Source: Trichopria drosophilae
Lineage: Eukaryota > Arthropoda > Insecta > Hymenoptera > Diapriidae
DNA length: 64,000 nucleotides
Assembly (NCBI GenBank): GCA_030407085.1
Contig: CM059585.1
Location: forward strand, 11,215,001-11,279,000
Direction of reading: 5' to 3'
The notes beneath the pieces are model-generated. The model saw only the letters and a program-made list of their open reading frames with translations, was not told the DNA's origin and ran no database searches. How positions within the stretch are numbered: the first letter of the stretch is position 1; the number at the start of each line of letters is the position of its first letter. Positions 12,250-22,672 of this stretch are shown here, piece by piece. Made by a program: the position numbers and the translations under genes.

Positions 12250-13254
12250 TAGTAGTTGTAATGTATTCGAGTATCGAGGTTAAGCCTAGTAATGTATATA
12301 TTTTGTATTACGAAGTTGTCAACGCTTAAAATCTAGAAAGTCCCTATATAATGCTGCCATACAATCGCACGCTTCCGCACCTGATCACTTTATCCTTCGA
12401 ATACCAGAGTTAGAAGATCGTTACCACTAAGTTAAATATAATCGAGTGCCATCCTAAAGTATTATTATTATTTATTTCACCGTTCCCACAACATCATATT
12501 GGCGACGAGGATTAAACAAAAAAGAAGTGATTTTGTGCAACATAAATGTCGAAAGACCAAAAGCAAACGACCTCAGCTGAAAGAGAGCAGTTTTGGATCG
12601 AGTAACAAAAGATATTAGAAATGAGGTATGCTGATCTTGAAACCAAAAAGAAGGAATTATTAGCTATGCAAAATGATTTGCATAATTAGAAAATGTTATT
12701 ACGTAACCAACAAGAAGAACTTTCGAATAATCAATTTGAAACATCAATTTGAAAATCAACGTGCTCAATTTGAATTGGATCGGTCCGCGGCGACCTTGCA
12801 AGTTCAAACAGATAAACAACAACAGCAACAGATACCAATTGTAAGTTTTTTTTTCAACTATTGGTTCATTATCCGAATTTCGCATGGGTGATGATTGGAA
12901 TATTTATGAAGAACGATTAAATCAATATGTTGTTGCAAATAATGTGTCTGAAAATCGGAAAGTTGCCGTTTTGATTACTTTAGTGGGTCAAGACGTCTAT
13001 AAAATTTTAAAGGATTTATGTGATCCGAGTTTACCCGTTACTAAAACTTTTACCGAACTTTGCGAAATTTTGAAAAAGCAGTTGGTACCTCGTGTTTCTA
13101 TTTACAAAGAAAGAATTTAATTTTATCGTTTGAATCAAAAGGATTTCGAAACAATTAATGATTGGTTTGCTAGAATAAAAAACAAAGCTACTCATTGTAA
13201 TTTTGGCATTTTAAAGTATTATTATTATTTATTTCACCGTCCCCACTACATCAT
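12250..13254 (+). mobile_element. Deleted gypsy-type LTR retrotransposon
   Basis: The sequence ending at about 12497 (TTATTTCACCGTTCCCACAA…) behaves like a 5' LTR end. It is followed by TGGCGACGAGG, the usual primer-binding region layout for this group, and then by a gag frame. About 45 bp of the same LTR end recur at 13212-13254 (CCCCACTACATCATA), directly after the gag remnant. Almost the whole interior (pol) and most of the second LTR are therefore missing. A TATA-like CCTATATAATG at about 12343 could be the LTR promoter. The left LTR edge (TGTAATG at about 12257) is approximate. Confidence 0.6.
12546..13215 (+). pseudogene. Gag remnant of a gypsy-type element
   Basis: After a broken start (ATG 12546, stop about 60 bases on), the frame 12884-13120 reads DDWNIYEERLNQYVVANNV, then KVAVLITLVGQDVYKIL, and LCDPSLP with KTFTELCEILKKQLVP. 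This is the Trp/Tyr-anchored capsid segment common in insect gypsy gag. It continues in another frame after 13120 as 'NDWFARIKNKATHCNFG', so there is at least one frameshift besides the stops. It is non-functional and ends at the truncated 3' LTR. Confidence 0.7.
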
Positions 13255-14602
13255 AGTAGTAAAAATTGTTATTTATTTCATTGCAACTATTTAATTATTG
13301 TTACTTATGAATGAATTGATATATCAGAGTTGGTGGTTTTTCGAAAACTTAATATTTTTAATTGCGAACCATTCTTTTTTTTCGAATCTGCGGCCAGTTT
13401 CAATTTCATACATAAAGCTTCATTCCACACCTCATAATTAACATGCATTATATTTATCCTTCACATTTCGCGAATTGCCTTTAAACTATTTTTAAAATAG
13501 TTTACCCAGCTCAACAATTCATAACGTCGCCAGTTTAGGACCTTTACAAATGTGCCAAGTACATTTACATATGTTTATGACAATTATGGCCGTAACAATT
13601 GTTGTTCCTTACTGCCTCAACTTATCCGATTACGTTTGTGAATCGTTTTCGACGTCTACCAAATTATGTTTCTTAAAATAGAACATGTCATAGATCGGCA
13701 AGCTCTGTTTATATTGTATTGCCATAGTAGAATTGTCACTTTAGGTAGGACATTTAATAAACAAGAAACTATATAATCGATCTCCTTACTCACGTACCGA
13801 ACGACTGTCAGGTATTAAAAACAGCTCAAGTTTGGTATCAATTTCATTAAATTTTTCATCTTGTCAGATTACAGCCGACTCGCGACTAAGTGAGTTCAGT
13901 ATGCATTAAAAATGCTTCATTTAAAAAATAGCCATAAGTGAATGATTCATAGAATACGACCGTCTCGTAAAGTAGGTAGGCGACTAGCTCTTGACCATCG
14001 ACTCTTGCGATCGTCTCGAGTTTTCATGAAAATTGCGTAAAAAACAAATATTAATAATTAGAATATTAATAATTCAAAGGCTCATATTTTGACCAAAGGA
14101 TGATATTGGTCCAAAATATGTAATGGAATTTTAATCAATACCGTTTCGATTCATCATGTCATGATCATCACCCAAATAATGGGGCATATTAATCAAAGGC
14201 AAGGTCAACTATAAAGTCGTCAGGCCCGCACTCCAGTGTCCAAATCGGAACTTTTGCACAATTGATTATGACCTTCACAAACTTGAACAATCCTTACATG
14301 TATTATGATTTATATTAAGTTATTACCATTCAAATTGTCATTCGCGCACAAAATTTGAATTGAAATCGATACCAAACCTTTCACGCAAAGGTCGAATTTA
14401 TGTTTTATTTTATTTGTAATTAGAATCATATTCCCGTTATGCATCCATCGAGCTACTTTGTTTCCATATTTACAAACAAATCAAATTTCTTTAATCTACA
14501 TGATAAAGTCAATAATCAGTTATTATACATATATTTTCTTCAAATATCAATTTCCATAGTGAACTTTGAAAACACCGATAAAAATATGACATTCTTTAGA
14601 AT
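13255..14602. other. Non-coding, nothing recognised
   Basis: This is AT-rich sequence without a supported gene. A short foldback-like pair (CCAAAATATG / CATATTTTGACCAAAGG) is visible around 14085-14120. Confidence 0.3.
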
Positions 14603-14735
14603 CAGGGACCCGGAACGTTATTACGCTTATACATTGTGAACATAGGAGTACGGAACAGAATATTTCGTTCTTCTTTCGTTTTCCCATGCATTTTTAGTAT
14701 AGTCTTATTTCGTTCTTTTTCGTTCCGGGTCCCTG
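14603..14735. mobile_element. hAT-type MITE with perfect 8-bp target duplication
   Basis: The 15-bp terminal inverted repeats are perfect (CAGGGACCCGGAACG at 14603-14617 and its inverse at 14721-14735). They are flanked by identical 8-bp direct repeats TTTAGAAT (14595-14602 and 14736-14743). An 8-bp duplication with CAGGG-type ends is diagnostic of the hAT superfamily. The element is 133 bp and has no coding capacity. The intact duplication and perfect ends point to a fairly recent insertion. Confidence 0.9.
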
Positions 14736-14743
14736 TTTAGAAT

Positions 14744-16628
14744 ATGTACCAAAAACTATTATCTTCTATCAAACTTCTCTAGACTTCTCATTCGCCAGAG
14801 GTCACCCGCACGTATCAGGTTACTGAGAGAGTGAGCTTTATGCGAACCAAAACATGTCGCGCTCCGAATCCCCGAACTTCTCGGGAGGCCAGCCCAGATC
14901 AAAAATCGAAGTTTAACTCCGATTCCTCGTGCTCGGAACCACACAAGTTATTTTCCATCCGAAGGAGTGCGACATCAAAGATCAATATCGAAAGCAATAC
15001 CTGCTCTCAAAATATTTCGCATTACAAACTGAGTCCAAATAGAATTTCGCTGTTTACGAAGCAGGCAGCTGTTCCGCTCCGAAAACCGAAAATCCACCTT
15101 TAGCAATGGCTCCGTTTGCAATACAAATATCGCGAGAGGTTCAAAGGGAGATATCCAAAAGTTATATCTTGCAAATTCGAAAAGGAGGCTCAATATCAAA
15201 CCAAATTAAGATTCTCAACTGTTATGTCTCCTCGAGGCCTATCGGTACTTATTTCCACGCCACAATAACATATCAAATTTCAAACATCGATTATGTTCAC
15301 AATAGTTTTGTTTGAACATTTATAAAGGCGCGATGTTCTTACGGACATCTAATGAAAGACGAGGTTCGTCAGAACACCTGTCGAATGCGCTAACTGGTAC
15401 TTGATATTCAATAAAGTCGAAAATATCATCATTTCGACTTAAATTGCTGAATTGCAACGTTGAATAAAAACTTTGGCAAAAAGTATCGTAGAGAAGACGA
15501 ACGATAAGTCAATAATTTCACGTTTATGTACGAATGTGGGTACTGTATATTTTAAAGTTTCAATTAAAAAACGACCACTATTTATATTGGTAACATATTG
15601 TTTGTGAAATTCAGTAACATGTGATATTTATCCAGAATCACATTTATCGTGCCGCACATATTATCAAATTTGATAAAATTTTATTTTTATATGAGACATC
15701 AACGCCATACTCGTGTCTCGGCAATGGGCAATTAACGGTATCGATCAAAAGAGTAATATTTCTTTTATTTATTTTGAATTTCCAAATCAAGTAAAATTTA
15801 CTTCAAACTAATTTCAAAAAGCCGTTCGGAAAATAGTGGTAACTATTTAACTTTAGAACCCTCCGTTTTTAGAGGAAAGGGAAGCCGCGAAACAAAAGCT
15901 TGACGCAAAACCATGACGAAAACCAAGAAATTTCTTTCCACGTACAAAAGGCGAATCAGATGACGTCAAATATTTATACGCGCATACGAGGCGAAGTGCA
16001 TCAATTGATTGACCTCTCGCACGAATCAGCGACATCGAAAGCTATCAATTTTAGTACGCTCGAATGTGTTAGATTAAAAGATAAACGAACAAATGCAGCA
16101 AGAAGTCGTGAAATATTCTGAAGTCTATATCAGACTCAAATCAGAGGTCAAAACGAAACTAAAAACAAAATGCGATCATGCGACCCCTTTCGTGACAAAC
16201 TGACAATTTAACCTCGCGATCATTTTCAAACTTCCAACACTTACCATTTCGATTTGTTTGATGATCCTCGATGTCGTTGCTAACTGGCGGCGGAGCTCAG
16301 CTGTGATCGAGATCACCGATATTCTGCACACTCACCATGAACCTTAAATTTCCCACGGTTTGATCAGCGGGTCCTCAATCCACATGTGCACCTCGAATAA
16401 ATCTCATCGGCACGTTGTCGCCAAATTTCGCTTCCCTACATTTATTCACATTCATTCGCTTGTTCGTTCGTCGATGAACGCCGTCACCATGTCTCCAAAC
16501 GAGATGGTCCTTCATCTGAGGTAGTCGCGAAAACCGTAAGACGACCTCAAAATAATATTTTCGTATTTTTAAATAAAATCTAACTTTTATTAATTAATAA
16601 TAATACAATATACATATTTTGAATATAG
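14744..16628. other. Non-coding, nothing certain
   Basis: The part 14860-14942 holds a diverged third copy of the unit seen at 11.93 and 12.06 kb (GGCCAGCCCAGATCAAAAATCGAAG…). Several overlapping short frames (14831-15315, 15853-16121) lack domain structure. The part 16260-16540 is somewhat GC-richer but shows no gene. Confidence 0.3.
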
Positions 16629-16887
16629 CAAAAGCAAAAGGAAAGGCTGTCCTACAAGGACAAAGTACAAATTTTAGAATTGTTAGATTCTGGAATGAAA
16701 CAAATTGACGTTGCTAAAATGTTCAGCATAAAACCGTCATCCGTTACTTACATAAAGTCCCATAAAGAGAACATATTACAAAACAAAGTTATTTTAGTTG
16801 AGGAGAAAATATCGCTGGCCCGAAAACGGTTTACGTCTGTAATCGGTTCAGATCGAGAGAAGAAGCTCATGAAATGGTTAACAACAT
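16629..16887 (+). pseudogene. pogo/Tigger transposase (CENP-B-like) N-terminal exon, interrupted
   Basis: After a splice-acceptor-like …TTTTGAATATAG the frame reads RLSYKDKVQILELLDSG, then MKQIDVAKMFSIKPSSVTYI, then KKLMKWLTT. This is the psq-type helix-turn-helix that opens CENP-B/pogo/Tigger DNA-binding regions: a basic start, 'K-Q-I-D-V-A-K-M-F' as first helix and 'SSVTYI' as recognition helix. The frame is cut at about 16887, where a non-LTR retrotransposon begins. No continuation was found beyond 20430. It may be a transposon fragment or an exon of a domesticated gene. Confidence 0.65.
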
Positions 16888-16892
16888 CTTGG

Positions 16893-17420
16893 GCTAGCAT
16901 TGCTGCAGGAACCCTGGACGTACATGGGACAAATCAAGGGAATAACCTGTAAGTATGCACATATCATCTGGAATACAAGACAGGAGACTCCTCGTGCTTG
17001 TATAATGATAAGGAAAGGGATTAATTACACCTGTATTTCAGAGCATATGTCAAGAGACCTGGTACCAATCAGAACCCTCATCAACATCGGGGGCAAACCA
17101 GGAATATAGTGGTAGCATCAGCGTACTTCCCGGGAGATATAAACATCATAACACCGAAGGAAGTACAAGATCTAGTAGAGTACTGCAAAAAACGGAGGCT
17201 ACCACTAGTATTTGGATGCGATGCCAACGCGCACAATGAGATGTGGGGAAGCACCGACACCAATGAAAAAGGTAAGCAACTTTAAGAATACTTAGTTAAG
17301 GACGATTTAGTAGTTTATAATGTAGGGACTGAACCGACATTTATTACAAAGAATAGACGAGAAGTACTAGATATAACGGTAGAGAAGAGAACAGAACCCT
17401 TTCCGCGGATATAGTAAGTA
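16893..17420 (+). pseudogene. APE-type endonuclease domain remnant of the non-LTR element
   Basis: The frame opens as LLQEPWTYMGQIKG and continues IIWNTRQETPRACIMIRKGI. After a frame change it reads ASAYFPGDIN, VFGCDANAHNEMWGS and PTFITKNRREVLDIT. These are the E (QEPW), Y-x-P, D-x-N-A-H and D-I-T landmarks of the exonuclease-endonuclease-phosphatase fold of insect non-LTR elements. At least one frameshift and one stop break it. Confidence 0.8.
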
Positions 17421-17446
17421 AATGGAGAGTCTCTAAGGAGCCCTCG

Positions 17447-19226
17447 ATGTTGGACCATAGAATAATCATGTGGGAAATTGAGGGACTGAAGGATAGGACT
17501 CCTCCAAGTAGAAATATTAGCAAAACAGACTGGGTTAAGTATGGCACCAATCTTAAGCAGAACCTAGAGAGAATTACAGTGAAAAGAAGGCCTCAACACT
17601 TCTTAGAACTGGAATTACTAGTAGAAGAAGTGACCGGAGTGGTAGAAGCCGCATTCGAGTCAAGCTGCCCAGAGTAGACGGTGAAGGAAGATAAGGATAC
17701 TCCCTGGTGGAGTAAGAAACTAGAAGACTTAAGAGCCAGAGTGCGGAAAAGCTTCAACAGAGCTAAAACCGCAGGAGAATGGCAAGAGTATAGAACGATA
17801 CTTAAGGAGTATAGTACGGAAATCCGCAAAGCGAAACGCAACAACTACAAAAAATTTTGCGAGTAAATAAGGAATACCCCGAAGGCAGCTAGACTACACC
17901 GGGCTCTAGCTAAGAACAAAGGGGTAGTAAACAAAGTATCCTTAAGAAAGCCAGATGGAGAATATACGGAAGGCGAGAGGCAGAAAGCACTCCTACTTCT
18001 AGAGACGCATTTTCCAGGAAGTAGGGAAGCGACAATGCACGGGGGAGGCCGAGAAACCCTCGCGACTGGAATATGGCCAACAGCATCTTTACAGAACATC
18101 GGATAAGATGGGCCATAAACTAATTTCAGCCGTACTAGTCGCCAGGAAACGATGGAATAACTCCTATCCTACTTCAGAAGGGTTTGGAGGAACTAAAGAT
18201 ACTCTTAGTAAGAATATTTAAAAGCAACCTTGCCCTAGGGTACATACCGAGGGCATGGAGAGGGGCTAAAGTAGTGTTCATCCCAAAATTGGGGAAAACG
18301 AACACTACTCACCCCAAGGCTTACAGACCCATTAGTCTGACATCGTTTCTGCTGAAGACGATGGAGAAAGTGATAGATAATCACTTTAGGACTACGGTGC
18401 TGGAGGCTAACCCCCTCCAGCACACACAGCATGTATATAGAGCGGGTAGATCAACGGAGACCGCTATATACCAGTTAGTGGAAGAAATAAGAAAGGTCCT
18501 GGATGACAAGGAAATTGCCATCGGAGCCTTCCTGGACATTGAAGGTGCTTTTGACAACACGTCACATCGGACGGTTGAAAAAGCGCAAAAAAGAAAGAAG
18601 GTGGACAGGTTGCTGGCAAACTGGGTAAGTGAGATGCTTAATACCAGGAAAGCTGAAACCCAGATAGGAGAGCAGGAAACTATCAGGGTGCAAACAACCA
18701 GAGGATGCCCGCAAGGGGGGGTTATGTCACCCCTGCTATAGAGCCTGGTGGTAGATGAACTCCTAGAGACACTGAACGCTCTAGGAATTAAGAACCAGCG
18801 CTATGCCAATGACATCGTAATTATAGCTAGATGAAAGTTTGAGGAGGTCCTGTGTGACCTGATTCAGGAGGACTTGAATGTCATCAAGAAATGGTGCGAC
18901 GGAGTGGGCTTGAGGCTCAATATTAGCAAGGCTATGGTGGTACCATTTACAAAGAAAAGAAGACTGCTGGAAATGAAACCTATTGGCATAGGAGAAAAAC
19001 CAGCAGAGGTTAAGAAAGAGATAAAGTATCTAGGCGTAATACTGGACAGCAAGCTCCTATGGAAAGAACACATAGAAGCAACAACTAAGAAGGGCATCAG
19101 GGCGCTGATGGTGTGTAGAGGCATGGCAGGAAAAACATGGGGATGTTCCCTCAAGATCCTGAAATGGCAGTACATCATAATGGTGAGTGAGACCAATTAT
19201 CACTTACGGGTCAGTGGCCTGGTATA
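17447..19226 (+). pseudogene. Reverse transcriptase remnant with altered active-site box (YAND)
   Basis: A linker (TPWWSKKLEDLRARVRKSF, 17700-17760) precedes the RT core. The core holds VVFIPKLGK, YRPISLTSFLLKTMEKV, the motif A segment FLDIEGAFDN (aspartate kept), and RGCPQGGVMSPLL. A TAG at 18739 follows immediately. Past the stop the catalytic box reads RYANDIVIIA, so the first Asp of the usual YADD is Asn. The thumb region follows (NISKAMVVPFTKK, IKYLGVILDSKLLWKEH). Stops occur at 17677, 18741, in the codon after 'IIAR', and at 19227. The copy is inactive. Confidence 0.85.
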
Positions 19227-19331
19227 AAAGGACGCAAGTGGAGAGGGTGAGAAGGTAGCTGGAAAGAGCTGAAACCTCTGCAGCTGGTCATTGAAGAGAC
19301 GGCGATAGAAGCCCTGATCAGGATAAATAAG

Positions 19332-20252
19332 GTGATCATTAAGATGAAAGATCGCCAACATCTTTCGGAAATGATACCTTTAATAGCAGCTCCAAGCGAT
19401 GCGGTAACAAAAACGTACTGCTCTGAGAGGAATTTTCTAGTGGAGATTAGTCCAAGGGAGGAATGGACCAGGAATACGGAAAAATATCTGAAGGGAGACT
19501 GCACCATTATATGGTATACCGATGGATCCAGAACAAGAGAAGGAACGGGATTTTGGGTGTATGGCCCACAAGCCAAGCACACCGGCTCAATGAGGAAATA
19601 TGCAAGTATTTTCCAAACAGAAGTATATGCTATAATGAAATGTGCGCTAGTAAATCTAAACAGAAGATGCAAGAAATGTAAAATTGTAATTCTGTCAGAT
19701 AGCCAGGCAACGATTAAAGCAATAAACTCGCATGAAATCAGGTCAGGACTGGTTCGCGAATGTATTGCCAAGCTAAATGAACTGGGAAGAGACAATACCG
19801 TTACCGTACTCTGGGCGCCTGGGTACAGGGGTATAAAAGGTAACGAAGAAGCTGATAAACTCGCCAGGAAAGGCGCAGGGACGCCGTTTATAGGACCAGA
19901 GCGATTCTGCGGGGTCGAAGATAACACGATCCGGGAAATGGCCAAAGAGCAAATACAGAAGAAAAGAGAAGCACTTTGGAGAACTATACCAAAGTGTAGA
20001 CAAGCGAAAGAACTCCTTGGTAATGCATGTCAGAGGAGGTTCAGAAAAATTATCCTATGTAAGAGGAATACACTGAGGATTATGGCAGGACTACTTACAG
20101 GACATAACAAACTGAGGTATCACCTACAAAACATAGGATTGGAAGAAATGAAACTTTGCAAATTCTGTCAGGAGGAGGATGAAACATCAGCCCACATACT
20201 GAGGAACTCCCCGGTATTAGCTACAAAGAGGATTTTGGATCCTTCGTTGTAA
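19332..20252 (+). pseudogene. RNase H domain remnant of the non-LTR element
   Basis: An open frame of 306 codons carries the four RNase H acidic positions: WYTDGSRT, FQTEVYAIM, ILSDSQATI and GNEEADKLA. The segment before the last reads WAPGYRGI; a His is more usual at the Tyr position. A C-terminal Cys-His-type segment (CKFCQEEDETSAHIL) follows, typical of the end of ORF2. This is the best preserved part of the element. Confidence 0.85.
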
Positions 20253-20430
20253 GTTCAGATGAGGTTGCATCAGTGAAACTCCAACAGATACTCGAATTCA
20301 CTAGGAAAGCGAGACTGGAGGAGATACTCTGAAGAGGGCAAGAACACCCAGAGTAGGAAAAGGGGGGCACAATAGATCTTCTAGGTCAACGTGCACGCTA
20401 TCCCCCATTTAGTATCTATCTATCTATCTA

Positions 20431-20865
20431 ACTTTCCCAAGTTAAAGAAAACACTTTTGCGAACAACTTTTGTTTATGTCACAAGAAGAAAAAAGATGGC
20501 ATATCGAGCGAAAATTGAGTTACAACAAAATAATCTTGACAATTTGTTATAAACAATAATATTTTGTTTATATCATTCACACCAGTGTAAAATTTAGGCA
20601 TTTCTGCACATTTTCGAATTAAACATTTTTTTTCTCTGAACGATAGTTTTCGAGATATCGCCGTTTAAAAAATGGTAAATTCCATTTTTGTCGTTTACAC
20701 TTTTGAACAAATTGAGCTGAAATTTACAGGATAGCTTATCTTTACGCATTCTATACGTAGTTCAATTTTGAATAAGTTCTGAAACTTGACTCCGAAACGT
20801 TGGCGATTTCACATGGAATGCCCCAAAAGCAATTCTAACAATTTTGTATGCTCTCTTTAAAAAAA
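20431..20865. other. Non-coding flank of the non-LTR insertion
   Basis: AT-rich. No continuation of the pogo/Tigger exon was found here. It includes '…TCACATGGAATGCCCC' at about 20810, which resembles the 'CGTGGAATGTCCC' at 5755. Confidence 0.3.
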
Positions 20866-21159
20866 TCAAAGAAAGAGCCTCTGTAAAATATGCCCGTTTT
20901 TCGTACCTCGAATATTGAAACTTTTTTTATGCCAATTGGTTACATATGATGACACAATATTCCCTGCAAAATTTCAAAGTGAGCATATGCCCCATTTCGG
21001 AAATATGAGGGGTCAAAGTTGACCATGTCCAAAAAAAGTGTACATCAATTTCACATTTATACTCGAATAATAATATTAAAAAACAATCAGACGATATGGT
21101 TCTTTACAGATTTTCGGCTGCTGATTACAAATCTGAAGTCAGATTTTAAAAATTCAAAA

Positions 21160-21490
21160 TGGCGGATCCAATATGGCGGACGACTTTTTTGAAAATCGAT
21201 GTAATTTGCCTAAAAATTATTACTCGGGGGTTTTTGGGGTCGCTGATTACGAATCTGAAGTCAGATTTTAAAAATTCAAAATGGCGGACGACTTTTTTGA
21301 AAATCGATGTAATTTGCCTAAAAATTATTACTCGGGGGTTTTTGGGGTCGCTGATTACGAATCTGAAGTCAGATTTTAAAAATTCAAAATGTCGGATCCC
21401 ATATGGCGGACGACTTTTTTGAAAATCGATGTAATTTTCGTAAAAATTATTACTCGGGGGTTTTTGAGGTCGCTGATTACGAATCTGAAG
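21160..21490 (+). repeat. Three tandem copies of a unit of about 114 bp
   Basis: The unit contains 'AAAATGGCGGA(TCCAATATGGCGGA)CGAC', 'GAAAATCGATGTAATTTGCC', 'ATTATTACTCGGGGGTTTTT' and 'GTCGCTGATTACGAATCTGA'. Inverted copies occur at 22200-22395, and diverged ones around 25670-25860, 30070-30150, 33490-33560 and 46150-46220. Confidence 0.8.
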
Positions 21491-21512
21491 TCAGATTAAA
21501 AAAAATGTTAAC

Positions 21513-21795
21513 AAAGGCAAGATGCAATAATCCAACCAAGGCAAGATGTAATACTCCAACCGGCAAAGGTAAGATCGTATAATCCAGTCAACTAAGGCAA
21601 GATGCAATAATCCAACCAACTAAGGCAAGATGTAATACTCCATCCGGCAAAGGTAAGATCGTATAATTCAACCAACTAAGGCAAGGTGCAATGATCCAAC
21701 TGGCAAAGGTAAGATCGTATAATCCAGCCAACTAAGGCAAGATGCAATAATCCAACCGGCAAAGGTAAGATCGTATAATCCAACCAACTAAGGCG
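21513..21795 (+). repeat. Short interleaved tandem repeat
   Basis: Two alternating words, 'CAACTAAGGCAAGATGCAAT' plus AATCC and 'GGCAAAGGTAAGATCGTATA' plus ATCCA, repeat about four times each in varying order. It looks like a satellite array seeded inside the foldback. Confidence 0.75.
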
Positions 21796-22672
21796 AGATA
21801 CTTTTATTTTATCACATTCGCAAGCAACCGATTCAAATAAGATGTACAATGGAATGGAAATAAATGAAATGCTAATCTGCTGATAGTCTTTTGTTTCTAG
21901 GGTTTTTGAATATAGGCTGAAATCTTTTATAAATTCAAGATTTTCAACACTAAAGATACTTTTATTTTATCACATTCGCAAGCCCACGATTCAAATAAGA
22001 TGTCTTAAAAGATGAACTAAAATTTTTTAAGATTTTCTTTTGTTTCCTATGCAGGGTCCAAACAGATTTAATGCAGCGACAAAGAAAGCTGAGTGACTTT
22101 TCAATATCAATTCAACGTTAGATTAGACTTCATCGACTACAAAAACCTTAAGCTGACGAGTTTCAAGCGAATTACATTAAATTTTTCAAAAGTCATCCGT
22201 TATATTGGACCTGCCGTTTTCAATTTTGATAAACTAACATCCGATTCGTAATCAGCGACCCCAAAAACCCCCAGAGTAATAATTTTTAGGCAAATTACAT
22301 CGATTTTCAAAAAAGTCGTCCGCCATTTTGGATTTTTAAAATCTGACTTCAGATTCGTAATCAGCGACCCCAAAAACCCCCGAGTAATAATTTTTAATCT
22401 TGTATCAGCAGCCGAAAATCTGTAAAGAACCATATCGTCTGATTGTTTTTTAATATTATTATTCGAGTATAAATGTGAAATTGATGTACACTTTTTATTG
22501 GACATGGTCAACTTTGACCCCTCATATTTCCGAAACGGAGCATATGCTCACTTTGAAATTTTGCAGGGAATATTGGGTCATCATATGTAACCAATTGGCA
22601 TAAAAAAAGTTTCAATATTCGAGGTACGAATAACGGGCATTTTTTGCATGGGGTTTACAGAGGCTCTTTGTC

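Larger units (their letters stand above)
16888..20430 (+). mobile_element. 5'-truncated non-LTR retrotransposon (R1/Jockey/I group, with RNase H)
   Basis: Endonuclease, reverse transcriptase and RNase H domains follow in order. The 3' end is a short untranslated tail ending in (TATC)n at 20413-20430, as expected for target-primed insertion of a family with microsatellite tails. The copy starts inside the endonuclease, so the 5' part including ORF1 is missing. Many stops and frame changes make it inactive. The RNase H domain argues for the R1/I-type side rather than Jockey proper; the clade is not resolved. No target-site duplication was identified. Confidence 0.85.
20866..22672. mobile_element. 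Large foldback with tandem-repeat arms
   Basis: The outer arms are inverted copies. The left arm (20866-21150) carries GAGCCTCTGTAAA, TTCGTACCTCGAATATTGAA and GACCATGTCC. The right arm (22395-22672) carries the inverse of each. Inside each arm are tandem copies of a unit of about 114 bp, three on the left and about one and a half on the right. The centre holds a short-period tandem array and AT-rich DNA. No coding sequence is seen. Confidence 0.7.

Noticed and set aside
19211..19945. 244-codon frame on the minus strand
   Set aside because: Antisense shadow of the RNase H-bearing ORF2 of the non-LTR element.
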